Shown one piece after another: positions 25,273 to 33,364 of a stretch of DNA of 64,000 bases. The stretch spans positions 16,495 to 80,494 of the forward strand of contig MNEL01000042.1 in the NCBI GenBank assembly GCA_001917665.1. The letters run 5' to 3'. Both the position numbers and the translations under genes were made by a program. This DNA is from Gemmatimonadetes bacterium 13_1_40CM_69_22 (lineage in GTDB: Bacteria > Gemmatimonadota > Gemmatimonadetes > Gemmatimonadales > GWC2-71-9). Position 1 is the stretch's first letter, and the number at the start of each line of letters is the position of its first letter. The notes below the pieces were generated by a model. That model saw only the letters and a list, made by a program, of their open reading frames with translations. It was not told the origin of the DNA and did not search any database.

Positions 25273-25807
25273 GGCCCAAACGAAACGCTGCCATATAAAG
25301 GATAGCGACAATCGTCTTCGCGTCACGAACTTCGCCATCCCGAATTCCCGCAAGGACTTCGGACAGCGGTCGGGGGACGACCTCGATGAACTCATCGCGC
25401 TCCCGGGCGGGCCTCGCCGTCCCCAACCCGCTGGCCATGAAGAGGTGAATCACCTCGTCGGTAAACCCCGGCGTGGTCAAGATCGCCGTGAGCCGCTCGA
25501 GCCGCTCGGCTGTGACGCCTGCCTCCTCAAGCAGCTCGCGCCGCGCGCACGCTTCCGGCGCCTCACCGGACTCGAGCGTGCCCGCCGGCACCTCCCACAG
25601 CGGCCCGCCCGCAGCGTAGCGGTATTGCTTGAGCATGAGGATCGTGGGGTCGGGTCCTGCGGGATCCGAAAGGCAGGGGACGACTGCCGCGGCGCCGGGA
25701 TGCCGAATCAGCTCCAGCTCCCCGGTGGAGCCGTCGGGGAAGCGCACCGTGTCGACGTCGAGCCGCACGACCCGGCCCGTGTAGATGCGGCGGGTGGCGA
25801 GTTGCAT
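25268..25807 (-). CDS. NUDIX hydrolase, ADP-ribose pyrophosphatase type
   Basis: A 179-aa NUDIX enzyme. The Nudix box is complete: GTLESGEAPEACARRELLEEAGV, preceded by LKQYRYAAGGPLWEVPAG, which is typical of ADP-ribose pyrophosphatases. The C-terminal VIHLFMASGLGTARPARERDEFIEVV provides the E-rich loop seen in that subgroup. It likely hydrolyses ADP-ribose or another nucleoside diphosphate linked to X. It lies 10 nt after the YdcF-like gene and probably shares its transcript. Confidence 0.9.
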   Translation of the reverse strand: MQLATRRIYTGRVVRLDVDTVRFPDGSTGELELIRHPGAAAVVPCLSDPAGPDPTILMLKQYRYAAGGPLWEVPAGTLESGEAPEACARRELLEEAGVTAERLERLTAILTTPGFTDEVIHLFMASGLGTARPARERDEFIEVVPRPLSEVLAGIRDGEVRDAKTIVAILYMAAFRLGL

Positions 25808-25817
25808 TGGAGCGCCC

Positions 25818-26420
25818 TCAGCGGTTTAAGAGCCAGGTGACAGGGACCTTGAACCCCTCGGCGAAGAAGTAGGAGGCGTTGCGGCGGAGGTTGGCGCGGA
25901 TCGGCGAATTGGGGGCGGGGGATGTGAACGGCACGAGTCCGAGCCGCGTCGCGATGATCTGGAGCCGGAGCATGTGAAATCCGTCCGAGACGAGCAACAC
26001 GCGCCGGCTGTCCCGGCCGCTGAACCAGCGCGCCACCCCGTCGAGGGATGCGGACGTGCTGGTGCCCGCAGGGAGCGCCAGCACCGCCACGTCGGGGAGG
26101 CCCGCCTTGACGAGGTAGTGGCGGCCCACCTCGGATTCGCTCACCGTGTCGCCCGTCCCGACGCCCCCCGTCACCAGCACCACGGGCGCGAGCCCACGTT
26201 GGTACAGGGCGGCGGCGTGGTCCAGCCGCGCCCGGAACACGGGCGAGGGCCGACCGTTGTACTGCGCGGCCCCGAGCACGACGATCGCGTCGGCGCTCGT
26301 CGCCTGGTCGCGGGCTGCGGCCAGGGCGGCGGCCACCACGACGGCGGCCCAGCCCAAGGCCAGCACGATCGCCAGCACGAGCGCCCCCGCGAGCTTGCGG
26401 GGCAGGGTCCAAAAGGGCAT
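25818..26420 (-). CDS. YdcF/DUF218 family membrane-anchored protein
   Basis: A 200-aa DUF218 protein. One N-terminal transmembrane helix (LAGALVLAIVLALGWAAVVVAAALA) is followed by the DUF218 core: ADAIVVLGAAQYNGRPSPVFRARLDHAAALYQRG, VVLVTGGVGTGDTVSESEVG, VLALPAGTSTSASLDGVARW and VLLVSDGFHMLRLQIIATRLG. Some homologues (SanA, YdcF) affect envelope barrier function, but the catalytic activity is not settled. It precedes the NUDIX gene on the same strand. Confidence 0.88.
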   Translation of the reverse strand: MPFWTLPRKLAGALVLAIVLALGWAAVVVAAALAAARDQATSADAIVVLGAAQYNGRPSPVFRARLDHAAALYQRGLAPVVLVTGGVGTGDTVSESEVGRHYLVKAGLPDVAVLALPAGTSTSASLDGVARWFSGRDSRRVLLVSDGFHMLRLQIIATRLGLVPFTSPAPNSPIRANLRRNASYFFAEGFKVPVTWLLNR

Positions 26421-26431
26421 GCAGGGAAAGA

Positions 26432-26476
26432 CAACAGGGGAAAGGGGCAGAGGGAAGGGGCTCAGCGCTTGCTCCC
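26432..26476. repeat. purine-rich heptamer repeat in intergenic region
   Basis: Imperfect heptamers ggggaaa-ggggcag-agggaag are followed by ctcagcgcttgctcccctcc, giving a weak hairpin whose centre resembles the core of copies A and B. It fills the gap between the HEAT-repeat and YdcF genes. Membership in that family is uncertain. Confidence 0.4.
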
Positions 26477-26480
26477 CTCC

Positions 26481-27257
26481 TCACTGCTTCGTGAGCAGCT
26501 CCTCGAACAGCGCGAGTGCGCGCGGATCCTCGGACTGGCCCAGCCAGAACAGGGCCTTCTTGCGCACCCCCGGACTGGCGTGGGTGCGCGCGATGCGGAT
26601 CAGGGCCGGGACGCCTTCGTCACGCGGGCGCTGCGATAACGCGAACACGGCGCTTTCCTTCACGTCGAGCGCGACCGTGGTGTCGTCCAGCAGCTCGGTG
26701 AGACCGCGCGTCGCAGCCTCGCCCGCCGCCTGGCCGAGCCAGAAAACGGCCGACCGCCGCGTCTCGCGCGGCACGGTGGTCGAGCGTGCGAGGCGCAGCA
26801 GGTCGGGCCACACCGTCACGCTGTCCGCCAGGATGGCGGGGAAGACGGCATCGTGCCCGGCCTCACCGGCGCGCGCGGCGAGATCGAGGAGATAGCGCGC
26901 GGCCGCGGCGGCTGAGGTGGTTCCCAGATCCGTGACCTGGGCGTCGGCGGCGGGCCGCCAGGCGCCACCAACGTACGTTCGCACGCGGCGGATCTGGCCG
27001 CCGCGCTTCTGGAGCGCGACGCGAGCCGGCCCCGCTTCGCACGGGCAGCCGGTGTCATCGTCGGAGTAGCTGCCGAACGACATCCGATGCCGGCCGCAGC
27101 TACCGTCATCGCACTCGAGCGAGATGATGTTGCGGCCGTTGCCGCACACGCCGGCGCGGGTGGCGTAGGATAACCGCACCTCGCCGTCAGGCGCGGCCGC
27201 CACACGGTCGGCCAGGCCGCCTTGGAGGGCGAGCGCCACGACGAGCGAGGCGATCAC
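26481..27257 (-). CDS. secreted HEAT-repeat protein (short)
   Basis: A 258-aa protein with a short N-terminal signal-like segment (MIASLVVALALQGG). A cysteine-rich module follows, with CGNGRNIISLECDDGSC and DDDTGCPC. The C-terminal half has HEAT repeats of about 30-37 residues with the recurring signature AVFWLGQ / AVFALSQ / ALFWLGQ. It starts 4 nt inside the stop of the larger HEAT protein, so the two are coupled, and the repeat signature is shared, suggesting duplication. It is the last gene of an ECF sigma operon. The function is unknown; HEAT arrays bind proteins. Confidence 0.75.
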   Translation of the reverse strand: MIASLVVALALQGGLADRVAAAPDGEVRLSYATRAGVCGNGRNIISLECDDGSCGRHRMSFGSYSDDDTGCPCEAGPARVALQKRGGQIRRVRTYVGGAWRPAADAQVTDLGTTSAAAAARYLLDLAARAGEAGHDAVFPAILADSVTVWPDLLRLARSTTVPRETRRSAVFWLGQAAGEAATRGLTELLDDTTVALDVKESAVFALSQRPRDEGVPALIRIARTHASPGVRKKALFWLGQSEDPRALALFEELLTKQ

Positions 27258-28804
27258 TGGTTGATGATCTCCAGGAGGACCTGCGCGGCGCGCGGGTCGT
27301 GCGACTGGCCGAGCCAGAAAATCGCCTTCTTGCGGAGCTCCTTGTCCGGCTCGGTCTTGGCGATCTTGATCAGGGCGTCCAGCGCCGCCGCCTCGTGGCG
27401 CTGCGAGTACACGAAGATCAACTGCTCCTTCATCTCTCTGTTCTGCATCCGGTCGTACAGCGGGGCGAGCTGGTCCAGGTCGGCGCCGGTCTGGCCCGCC
27501 CAGAACAGCGCCTTCTTGCGCAGCTCGATCGGCTCGCGCTCGTTCAGCGCGATGTCCATCAGCCAGCGCGCGTTCTCGGCGCCGCCCATCTGCGAGAGCG
27601 AGAAGATGACCTTTTCCTTCAAGTCGTCGTCGCTGAGCTTCGTGTACAGACCGCGCAGGAAGGCGGCGTTCTCGGCCGAGTGGCGCTGCCCCAGCCAGAA
27701 GATGGCTTTCTCCCGCACTGCGGAGGGAGCGTCCGAGCGCTCGGCGTAGACGCGGAGGATGTCGGCGGCCTTGGGGCTGTGCTGCTGCGACAGCGCGAAG
27801 ATCGCCTTCTCCTGCAGCTCCTGATCGCTGGACGTCTTGAGAATCGAGTCGAGCATCCCCACCGCGCGCTCGGTAGGCACCTGCGAGAGCCAGAACACCG
27901 CCTGCTGGCGCACCTCCGAGTCCGGGTCGTGCTGGGCGGCGTCGAGCAGGATGTCCTCGGTCTCGGCGGTTCGCTTCTGCGACACGATGAACACCGCCTT
28001 GCGGCGCAGCACCGTGGAACAGGCGTCGCGGCGGGCCAGCACCTTGCGCAGGATCGGCACCGCCTTGGTGGCGTCCATTTGCAGCAGGCCGTTGAGCGCA
28101 GCGATGCGCATGTCGTCGTCATCGTCGTCGCTCACGCAGCCCTTGGCATGCGTGGTATCCGTCTCCGGCCGGGGTTGCGCGTGCTCGCTGATCCACCGGC
28201 CCGCTTCCTCGTCGCCCTGCTTGGCGAGCGCCGTCTGGATGCGCGCGAGCAGTGCGTCGCCGTCCCGCAGGGTCGCTGCCTTGGGGTAGCGCCGCTGCTG
28301 GGTGACGAGGAGGCTGCGCGCCCGGCCGAGGTCGTCGTTCTTGTAGAGGGCGAACGCCGCCCAGTAGAGCGCGTCGCCCGCGCGGGTAGAGTTCGAGTAG
28401 CGACGGTTGAGATCACCGTACAGGTTCGCGGCGCTGGTGTAGTCACCGCGGTTGAACGCCTGCCGCGCGGCCCGCCACAAGGAGTCGGTGGGGTCCTGCT
28501 CGTCGAGTGGCTCGAACGCCGCGACTCCCTCGAACCCCTTCAGCGCCTCGAATCCCTCCAACGCCTCGAATCCCTCCAGTGATTCGAACCCCTGGAGCCC
28601 TTCGAGTCCTGCCAGCCCCTCGAGTCCCTGGAGCCCCTCGAGCCCCTCGAGCCCGGCGAGTCCTGTGAGTCCTTCGAGCCCCTGCAGCCCCTGCAGCGCG
28701 TCGACTTGACCGGCGAGCTGAAGCGCCTCCAGCCGCGGGCTGGGGGGCGCCGCCGGCCGCTGGATTGCCATGACGGCCGCCAACACGAGCTGCATCGTCT
28801 GCAT
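27254..28804 (-). CDS. secreted HEAT-repeat protein with GLxGL-repeat N-terminus
   Basis: A 516-aa exported protein. After MQTMQLVLAAVMAIQR, residues 35-95 are a strikingly regular three-residue pattern (LEGLTGLAGLEGLEGL... then GFEALEGFEALKGFEG). A TPR-like segment follows (DSLWRAARQAFNRGDYTSAANLYGDL), then an acidic DDDDDD loop. About eight HEAT repeats each carry KAVFIVSQ / KAIFWLGQ / KVIFSLSQ / KALFWAGQ signatures. ATG 28804 overlaps the anti-sigma stop by 1 nt (TGATG). The track start at 29353 is out of frame with homologous sequence. It is likely a regulated periplasmic scaffold. The ligand is unknown. Confidence 0.78.
   Translation of the reverse strand: MQTMQLVLAAVMAIQRPAAPPSPRLEALQLAGQVDALQGLQGLEGLTGLAGLEGLEGLQGLEGLAGLEGLQGFESLEGFEALEGFEALKGFEGVAAFEPLDEQDPTDSLWRAARQAFNRGDYTSAANLYGDLNRRYSNSTRAGDALYWAAFALYKNDDLGRARSLLVTQQRRYPKAATLRDGDALLARIQTALAKQGDEEAGRWISEHAQPRPETDTTHAKGCVSDDDDDDMRIAALNGLLQMDATKAVPILRKVLARRDACSTVLRRKAVFIVSQKRTAETEDILLDAAQHDPDSEVRQQAVFWLSQVPTERAVGMLDSILKTSSDQELQEKAIFALSQQHSPKAADILRVYAERSDAPSAVREKAIFWLGQRHSAENAAFLRGLYTKLSDDDLKEKVIFSLSQMGGAENARWLMDIALNEREPIELRKKALFWAGQTGADLDQLAPLYDRMQNREMKEQLIFVYSQRHEAAALDALIKIAKTEPDKELRKKAIFWLGQSHDPRAAQVLLEIINQ
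28507..28700. repeat. degenerate 9-bp tandem repeat coding GLx triplets
   Basis: The coding strand repeats a 9-bp unit close to CTCGAGGGG/GGGCTCGAG (plus strand ctcgagccc), encoding G-L-E or G-F-E triplets for about 60 codons. Units are exact near 28636-28660 and degenerate outward, as expected of slippage expansion followed by drift. Confidence 0.75.
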
Positions 28805-29436
28805 CACAGTGCTCCTTGCGTACGCACCGGTCCGGGGCCGGCGGGGTTCGCCGTCCGCAACCGCAGCAGCACGCTGTGTTGTTCCAGTCCTTGGTTGATC
28901 AACTGCACATCTTCCGTGTCGCCGCCTGGCGGGAGCTGCGCGATCTGTGCGAGCACCAGCTCGAGGTCCTCGAGCAGGCCCTTCAGCCGGGCATCCGTGG
29001 CGGCGGGCGAATCGAGCATCAGGCGGGTGGTGGCCAGGAGGTCGCGGGCCTGCGCCGCGAACTGGACGTCCCGCTGCCCCACGCGGGTCTCCGTCCGAAA
29101 CCCGGTGAGCAGCGCCTCCGCGCGGGTGAGATACTGAGCCGCTGCGACGCGATACGCGAGTGCGCCCTGGTCGCTCGCGCCCGCCGTCGCGATCGGGGCC
29201 GGGCCCAGGCCCGTCGGGCGCGCTGTCCAGCGCCCGATGCCAATGCCGAGGGCGAGCACGGCGGCGATGCCGATGCCCCAGCGGACCCAGGGGGCCGCGA
29301 CGAGCACCCGCCGGCGGCGGCGCGCTTCGCGCACCGCCATGATGCGCCGCCACAGCTCTTCGCGTGGCGTCTCCGGCGGGCGATGATAGTCCTGCGCGGC
29401 ATCCCGCAGCAGCTGCTCGAACCGGTCTTCAGTCAT
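28804..29436 (-). CDS. single-pass membrane protein, probable anti-sigma factor
   Basis: A 210-aa protein beginning MTEDRFEQLLRDAAQDYHRPPETPREELWRRIMAV. One transmembrane helix (WGIGIAAVLALGIGIGRWTA, about residues 54-74) is followed by a helical periplasmic region (YLTRAEALLTGFRTETRVGQRDVQFAAQARDLLATTRLML). No zinc motif is present. I chose ATG 29436 over 29445 because it makes an ATGA overlap with the ECF sigma stop. Position directly after a sigma gene, topology and coupling support an anti-sigma role. That is inference, since no family domain is recognised. Confidence 0.7.
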   Translation of the reverse strand: MTEDRFEQLLRDAAQDYHRPPETPREELWRRIMAVREARRRRRVLVAAPWVRWGIGIAAVLALGIGIGRWTARPTGLGPAPIATAGASDQGALAYRVAAAQYLTRAEALLTGFRTETRVGQRDVQFAAQARDLLATTRLMLDSPAATDARLKGLLEDLELVLAQIAQLPPGGDTEDVQLINQGLEQHSVLLRLRTANPAGPGPVRTQGAL

Positions 29437-29975
29437 GACACCCATTCTCCTGCGAAGTCCGCCAGTGCCTCGCGCAACCTGGCGCGGGCACGCGACAACT
29501 GCGCCTTCGAAGTTCCCGTCTCGATGCCGAGCGCCGCGCCGATTTCCTCGTGCGTGTAGCCCTCGACGTCGTGCATCACAAACACTGTGCGGTAACCATC
29601 CGGCAACCCGTCGATCGCCACCGCGAGCCGTCGCTTCAGGTCCGGCTCGGCCTGTCGTCCGGGGCGCGAGACCCCGGTCGCCTCCGTGAGGTCGGTCTCG
29701 CGCCGTTGGAACCGCTTCACCTTCCGCAGCCCGTTGAGCACCACGGAGGTGGTGATCGCATGCAGCCAGGTCGAGAGCCGTGCCTCGCCCCGGAAGGAGC
29801 CGAGCCGCTCGAACGCGCGCACGAACGTGTCCTGGGTGAACTCCCGGGCCAGCTCGTCGTCACCGGACAGGCGGTAGGCCAGCCGGTACACGCGATCCAC
29901 GTGCGTGTCGTACAGTGCACGCTCTGCGGCGCCGTCCCCGGCGCGGACTCGAGCAATCAGTGCGCTTTCGTCCAC
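29433..29975 (-). CDS. ECF RNA polymerase sigma factor
   Basis: A 180-aa ECF sigma factor. Region 2: ALYDTHVDRVYRLAYRLSGDDELAREFTQDTFVRAFERLGSFRGEARLSTWLHAITTSVVLNGLRK. Region 4: AVAIDGLPDGYRTVFVMHDVEGYTHEEIGAALGIETGTSKAQLSRARARLRE. The KAQLSRAR variant of the KSRLxRAR helix is common in soil phyla. It heads a four-gene operon with the anti-sigma-like protein and two HEAT-repeat proteins. Confidence 0.93.
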   Translation of the reverse strand: MDESALIARVRAGDGAAERALYDTHVDRVYRLAYRLSGDDELAREFTQDTFVRAFERLGSFRGEARLSTWLHAITTSVVLNGLRKVKRFQRRETDLTEATGVSRPGRQAEPDLKRRLAVAIDGLPDGYRTVFVMHDVEGYTHEEIGAALGIETGTSKAQLSRARARLREALADFAGEWVS

Positions 29976-30074
29976 CGGGCTCCGAAACGGCGGTGACGGT
30001 TAACCCTGTGACACAGGGGGGGTTGAAAGGGTTGCGTGGCAGCGGGACGGGGGCGGGCAGCGCTCCCCCGGTCC

Positions 30075-30620
30075 CTAGCGCAGCAGAATCCGCATGCCGA
30101 TCCCGGTGAGCAGGGCGAGTAGGAACGACGCGAGGGTGCCGATCAGGAAGTACTCAGCGAACTCACGGTCCTCCAATGCCTTGAAGCGGGCGAGGGACTT
30201 GGCGGCGATGATCCAGCCGACCGCCGCGTATTCGCCCAGCAGCACCAGGGTGAGGGCCAAGGCACGCTCGAGGGCACCGATGGCCCGGCCGCGGGCGATA
30301 TCGATCGCGCCTGCAGTACGGTCGTCGTCGCGCCGCATTTGGAGCGTCGGCAGCTCGAGCACGGCCCGGATCACGACCATCCCGCGGCCGCACACGTACA
30401 AATAGCCCGTTGCGAGCAGCCCGACCCGGCCCCACCACAGGCCTTCGCTGCGCGGCACGACGAGTTGCGCGAGGTAGCCGCCCGCTCCGACGGCGGCGGC
30501 GACGATCACGGCTTCCACGAGCAGCAGGCTCGCCCCGCGCCGGCGGGTGTCGACCTGCGCCGGCCACAGCGTGGCGGCGAGGGTGTAGACGAGCAGCGGG
30601 ACGACGGACAGCGGGTTCAC
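30075..30620 (-). CDS. DUF3307-like integral membrane protein, partner of SatD
   Basis: A 181-aa membrane protein with about five hydrophobic helices (VVPLLVYTLAATLWPA, LLLVEAVIVAAAVGAGGYLAQL, WGRVGLLATGYLYVCGRG, LALTLVLLGEYAAVGWIIAAKSLARF, FLIGTLASFLLALLTGIGM). The ending IGALERALALTLVLL...AKSLARFKALEDREFAEYFLIGTLASF closely matches the C-terminal half of DUF3307 proteins, which as I recall often pair with SatD-family genes. The N-terminal part is shorter than usual. It overlaps the satD-like stop by 4 nt. Transport or signalling is possible, but no function is established. Confidence 0.72.
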   Translation of the reverse strand: MNPLSVVPLLVYTLAATLWPAQVDTRRRGASLLLVEAVIVAAAVGAGGYLAQLVVPRSEGLWWGRVGLLATGYLYVCGRGMVVIRAVLELPTLQMRRDDDRTAGAIDIARGRAIGALERALALTLVLLGEYAAVGWIIAAKSLARFKALEDREFAEYFLIGTLASFLLALLTGIGMRILLR

Positions 30621-31240
30621 AACGCCTCCTGCAGGGCTGCCTGGAACATCTTATCGCCGGCCGCGACGAGGGGCCAGGCCATGCGGCGCGCGAGGTGGGA
30701 GATGGCGCTGCGATCGACCTTGAGCTGGGCGGCGGCGAAGGCGGGCGGGCCGAGCCGGAGCAGGGTCGCGGTGCGGCGCTGGCGCGGCGTCCAGCTCCAA
30801 TACAGCGCGGAGTAGTAGCTCGCGAGCGGATCGAGGGCCGGCACGAAGCCGCCGAACCCGACGAGCAGACGCCGGCGCTTGGCGTGTTCCATGGCGGCCC
30901 GGGCGGCGTGGAAGCAGGGCCCGTCGACCTCGGGGGCGGTGGCGTGACGCTCGAGCCGGGTGGCGATGGGGCCGAGCCCGCAGGCGACGACCCACTCGAC
31001 CTCGGGGAAGCGAAAGTGCACCTCGTGCAGGAGCTCCCAGACCGGCCGCGCGGTGGTGAAGAGTGCCTGGAACTCGTCGCCCAGCGTGACGGCGAAACGG
31101 GCGGCGAGGGCGGTGCGCCAGCGGCGGTTGAACTCCGGGATGGCGCTGCGGAGCGCGCGTTGCAGGCGCGCGCGACGGGGCGGCGGCAGCGCGCGGGAGG
31201 CGACGGCGTCGGCGATGAGGGCGATATAGCTGTTGGACAC
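30617..31240 (-). CDS. SatD family protein
   Basis: A 207-aa protein of the SatD family (named from an acid-tolerance operon of Streptococcus mutans). The family start pattern is clear: SYIALIADAVASRALPPPRRARLQRALRSAI and FAVTLGDEFQALF. The C-terminal 50 residues (RQRRTATLLRLGPPAFAAAQLKVDRSAISHLARRMAW) look like a helix-turn-helix, so it may bind DNA. Start GTG 31240 has no Shine-Dalgarno sequence and sits just behind a large dyad operator, suggesting autoregulation. It is coupled to the DUF3307-like membrane gene. Confidence 0.78.
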   Translation of the reverse strand: MSNSYIALIADAVASRALPPPRRARLQRALRSAIPEFNRRWRTALAARFAVTLGDEFQALFTTARPVWELLHEVHFRFPEVEWVVACGLGPIATRLERHATAPEVDGPCFHAARAAMEHAKRRRLLVGFGGFVPALDPLASYYSALYWSWTPRQRRTATLLRLGPPAFAAAQLKVDRSAISHLARRMAWPLVAAGDKMFQAALQEAL

Positions 31241-31299
31241 TTTATGTCACATCTAGCGATTGTGACGTATTACGTCACAAAGTATCTATGTGACGGAAA
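31241..31299 (-). promoter_or_regulatory. 59-bp dyad operator upstream of satD
   Basis: A perfect 19-bp palindrome TGTGACGTATTACGTCACA lies at 31261-31279. Two outer half-sites (tttatgtcacat at 31241-31252 and its partner at 31288-31299, 10 of 12 matching) are placed symmetrically about base 31270. The four GTCAC/GTGAC boxes at 31246, 31262, 31274 and 31290 have spacings 16-12-16. Confidence 0.8.
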
Positions 31300-31306
31300 A
31301 TGTCAA
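31282..31306 (-). promoter_or_regulatory. candidate satD promoter
   Basis: On the minus strand TTGACA (31306-31301) is followed 15-16 nt later by GATACT/TACTTT, a moderate -10 match. The dyad operator would overlap the promoter and start site, consistent with repression. The -10 is weak. Confidence 0.45.
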
Positions 31307-31312
31307 CTGGGC

Positions 31313-31957
31313 TCACCGGGTGCCGAACAGCCGGTCCCCCGCGTCGCCCAGCCCGGGCAGGATGTAGCCCTGCGCGTTCAGCTCGCGGTCGAGCGCGGCG
31401 GCGAACACCGGAACGTCGGGGTGGGCCTGGAGCATGCGGCGCACGCCCTCGGGAGCGGCGACGAGGCAGAGGAACCGGATGCGCTGCGCGCCGGCGTGCT
31501 TGAGCGCGCCCACGGCGTCCACCGCGGAGCCGCCGGTCGCGAGCATCGGATCGAGCACGACGAAGTCGCGTGCGTCGCGCCCCTCGGGAATCTTGAAGTA
31601 GTAGTCGACGGGCTGGAGCGTGTCGTGCTCGCGGTAGATGCCGATGTGCCCGACGCGCGCTGACGGAATGAGCTGGGCGATCCCTTCCACCATCCCGAGG
31701 CCGGCCCGCAGGATCGGCACCAGCGCGAGCTTCTTCCCCGCCACCCGGGCGCCCCGCATCGACTCGAGCGGCGTCTCCACGTCGACGGGCTCGAGCGGCA
31801 GATCCTTCGTCACTTCGTACGCCATGAGCATCGCGATCTCGTTCACGAGCTGCTTGAAGTCGCGCGTCGTGGTGTGCTTGTCGCGCAGGATCGTAAGCTT
31901 GTGCCGGATCAGGGGATGATCGAGCACGGTGAGGTTGGGGAACTGGGGGTGGGGCAT
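31313..31957 (-). CDS. upp: uracil phosphoribosyltransferase
   Basis: A 214-aa UPRT that makes UMP from uracil and PRPP (pyrimidine salvage). N-terminal [40 protein letters not shown] is diagnostic, with [14 protein letters not shown], the PRPP loop [17 protein letters not shown] and the uracil-binding tail [21 protein letters not shown]. It is full length. Only a short gap separates its stop from the satD promoter region downstream. Confidence 0.96.
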   Translation of the reverse strand: MPHPQFPNLTVLDHPLIRHKLTILRDKHTTTRDFKQLVNEIAMLMAYEVTKDLPLEPVDVETPLESMRGARVAGKKLALVPILRAGLGMVEGIAQLIPSARVGHIGIYREHDTLQPVDYYFKIPEGRDARDFVVLDPMLATGGSAVDAVGALKHAGAQRIRFLCLVAAPEGVRRMLQAHPDVPVFAAALDRELNAQGYILPGLGDAGDRLFGTR

Positions 31958-32002
31958 GGCCGAGAAAGTACGGCGCGCTGCCCGACGACGCCACGGGGCA
32001 GG

Positions 32003-33067
32003 CTACGACCCGAAACGCGCCTTGAAGGTTTGACCGTAGGGCGTCGGCGTGCCATCGTAGCTCAGGATCAGGTCCAGCGGCTGGCCCCACACGTTCCACA
32101 CCCAGGCGAGGTAGCTTCCTTGCCGGGCGTCCATCCAGTCCATGAGCGCGGTGACGAAGGCACTGCCGCGGTCGCTCTCCCCCAGCTCCCCGAGCACGAG
32201 CGGCACCTGTTGCGCCACCGGTGCCGCGTCCGAGTCCCAGCACGGCTGGGTGTTGCACCAGCTGAAGTTGTAGACGTGCCACGACGCGACCAGATTGTCG
32301 AGCGGATCGGTGGGCTTGGACGCGAGCCAGCCCGAGAGACGCGCGGCGTACTGGACGCCGCCGAGCATGATGACGTTGGTCGCGCCGGTGCCGCGGACCG
32401 CGTCGACCAGCTCCTGCATCCCGGCCGCGGTGAAGCTCACCCCCCGGCAGGATCCGCCGTCGCGCCAACAGCGCCAGGCCTCCGGCGTGTCGGCGTTGTT
32501 GTCGGGGAACGGCTCGTTGAACAGGTCGAAGATCACGCTGGTGTTGCCCTTGTAGGCGGCGGCGACTTGCCGCCAGAACTCCGGTGAGTGGTCGCGGTTC
32601 GGCATCGGCGCCTGGCTGAGCGCCTTCGCCGTATCGGCCGCGCTCCAGTGCAGGTCCAGGATGACGACGAGCCCCGCCCGGTTGAGCAGGGCGACGTAGG
32701 CGGCGATCGCGCGGCGATAGCTGTCGCCGGAGTAAGCTGGTGCGACGCCGTTGATGCCGAGCCAGCAGGTCTCGTTGAGCGGCACGCGGACGGCGTTCGC
32801 TCGCCAGGACGCGATCGCCGCAACGGACGCGGAGTCCGAGCGACCGTCGAAGATGCCCCATCCCTGCGCGCAGGCGTACTCGGCTCCGGAGCGGTTCACG
32901 CCGCGCAGCCGGACGGGACGTGCAGTCGCGTCGACGAGCTGGTTGCCCCGCACGTGCAGCGTCGGCGTGCCATACGATGGTGGCGGCTCCTCTGTGGTGC
33001 CGGGGGGGCGGTTCTGGCAGGCGGTGAGCGCACCGATCGTCAGCACGGCGTAGAGCCGAGGGCGCAT
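32003..33067 (-). CDS. glycoside hydrolase family 5 lipoprotein
   Basis: A 354-aa predicted lipoprotein (MRPRLYAVLTIGALTACQN, lipobox LTAC) of GH5 cellulase/mannanase type. The acid/base glutamate lies in VIFDLFNEPFPDN and the nucleophile in PLVLGELGESD. The barrel start HVRGNQLVDATARPVRLRGVNRSGAEYAC and LVVILDLHWSAAD agree. Extra cysteine pairs (CWRDGGSC, CNTQPCW) suggest disulphides outside the cytoplasm. It probably hydrolyses beta-glucan or mannan at the cell surface. The subfamily cannot be fixed by eye. Confidence 0.88.
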   Translation of the reverse strand: MRPRLYAVLTIGALTACQNRPPGTTEEPPPSYGTPTLHVRGNQLVDATARPVRLRGVNRSGAEYACAQGWGIFDGRSDSASVAAIASWRANAVRVPLNETCWLGINGVAPAYSGDSYRRAIAAYVALLNRAGLVVILDLHWSAADTAKALSQAPMPNRDHSPEFWRQVAAAYKGNTSVIFDLFNEPFPDNNADTPEAWRCWRDGGSCRGVSFTAAGMQELVDAVRGTGATNVIMLGGVQYAARLSGWLASKPTDPLDNLVASWHVYNFSWCNTQPCWDSDAAPVAQQVPLVLGELGESDRGSAFVTALMDWMDARQGSYLAWVWNVWGQPLDLILSYDGTPTPYGQTFKARFGS

Positions 33068-33140
33068 GGTACGAATGCTAACGCCGGAGCCTACTTGGCG
33101 TCCGGCCGCCGGCTTTCTATGTTCCGAGCCCGCGAGGTGA

Positions 33141-33213
<73 letters not shown>

Positions 33214-33364
33214 CTTTCAGCACATGCAGTTAGCGCAAGCCCGCCGCGCGGCTGTATCAACCCTGTGTCCATCGGGATTCGCGCACGGAGGACCCGCGCG
33301 AGCAAGCGGCGCTCACGCGGCTGCTTGACTCGTTATTGACAGGCAGATCGTAGTTTCGGGCGTT

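Noticed and set aside
28507-28700. CRISPR-like array
   Set aside because: The 9-bp units are contiguous with no spacers and are in-frame coding sequence.
31261-31279. Classical CRP site
   Set aside because: CRP sites are TGTGA-N6-TCACA; here the gap between TGTGA and TCACA is 9 nt.
33336-33364. Promoter TTGACA before the beta-barrel gene
   Set aside because: No -10 hexamer fits before the ATG 24 nt downstream.
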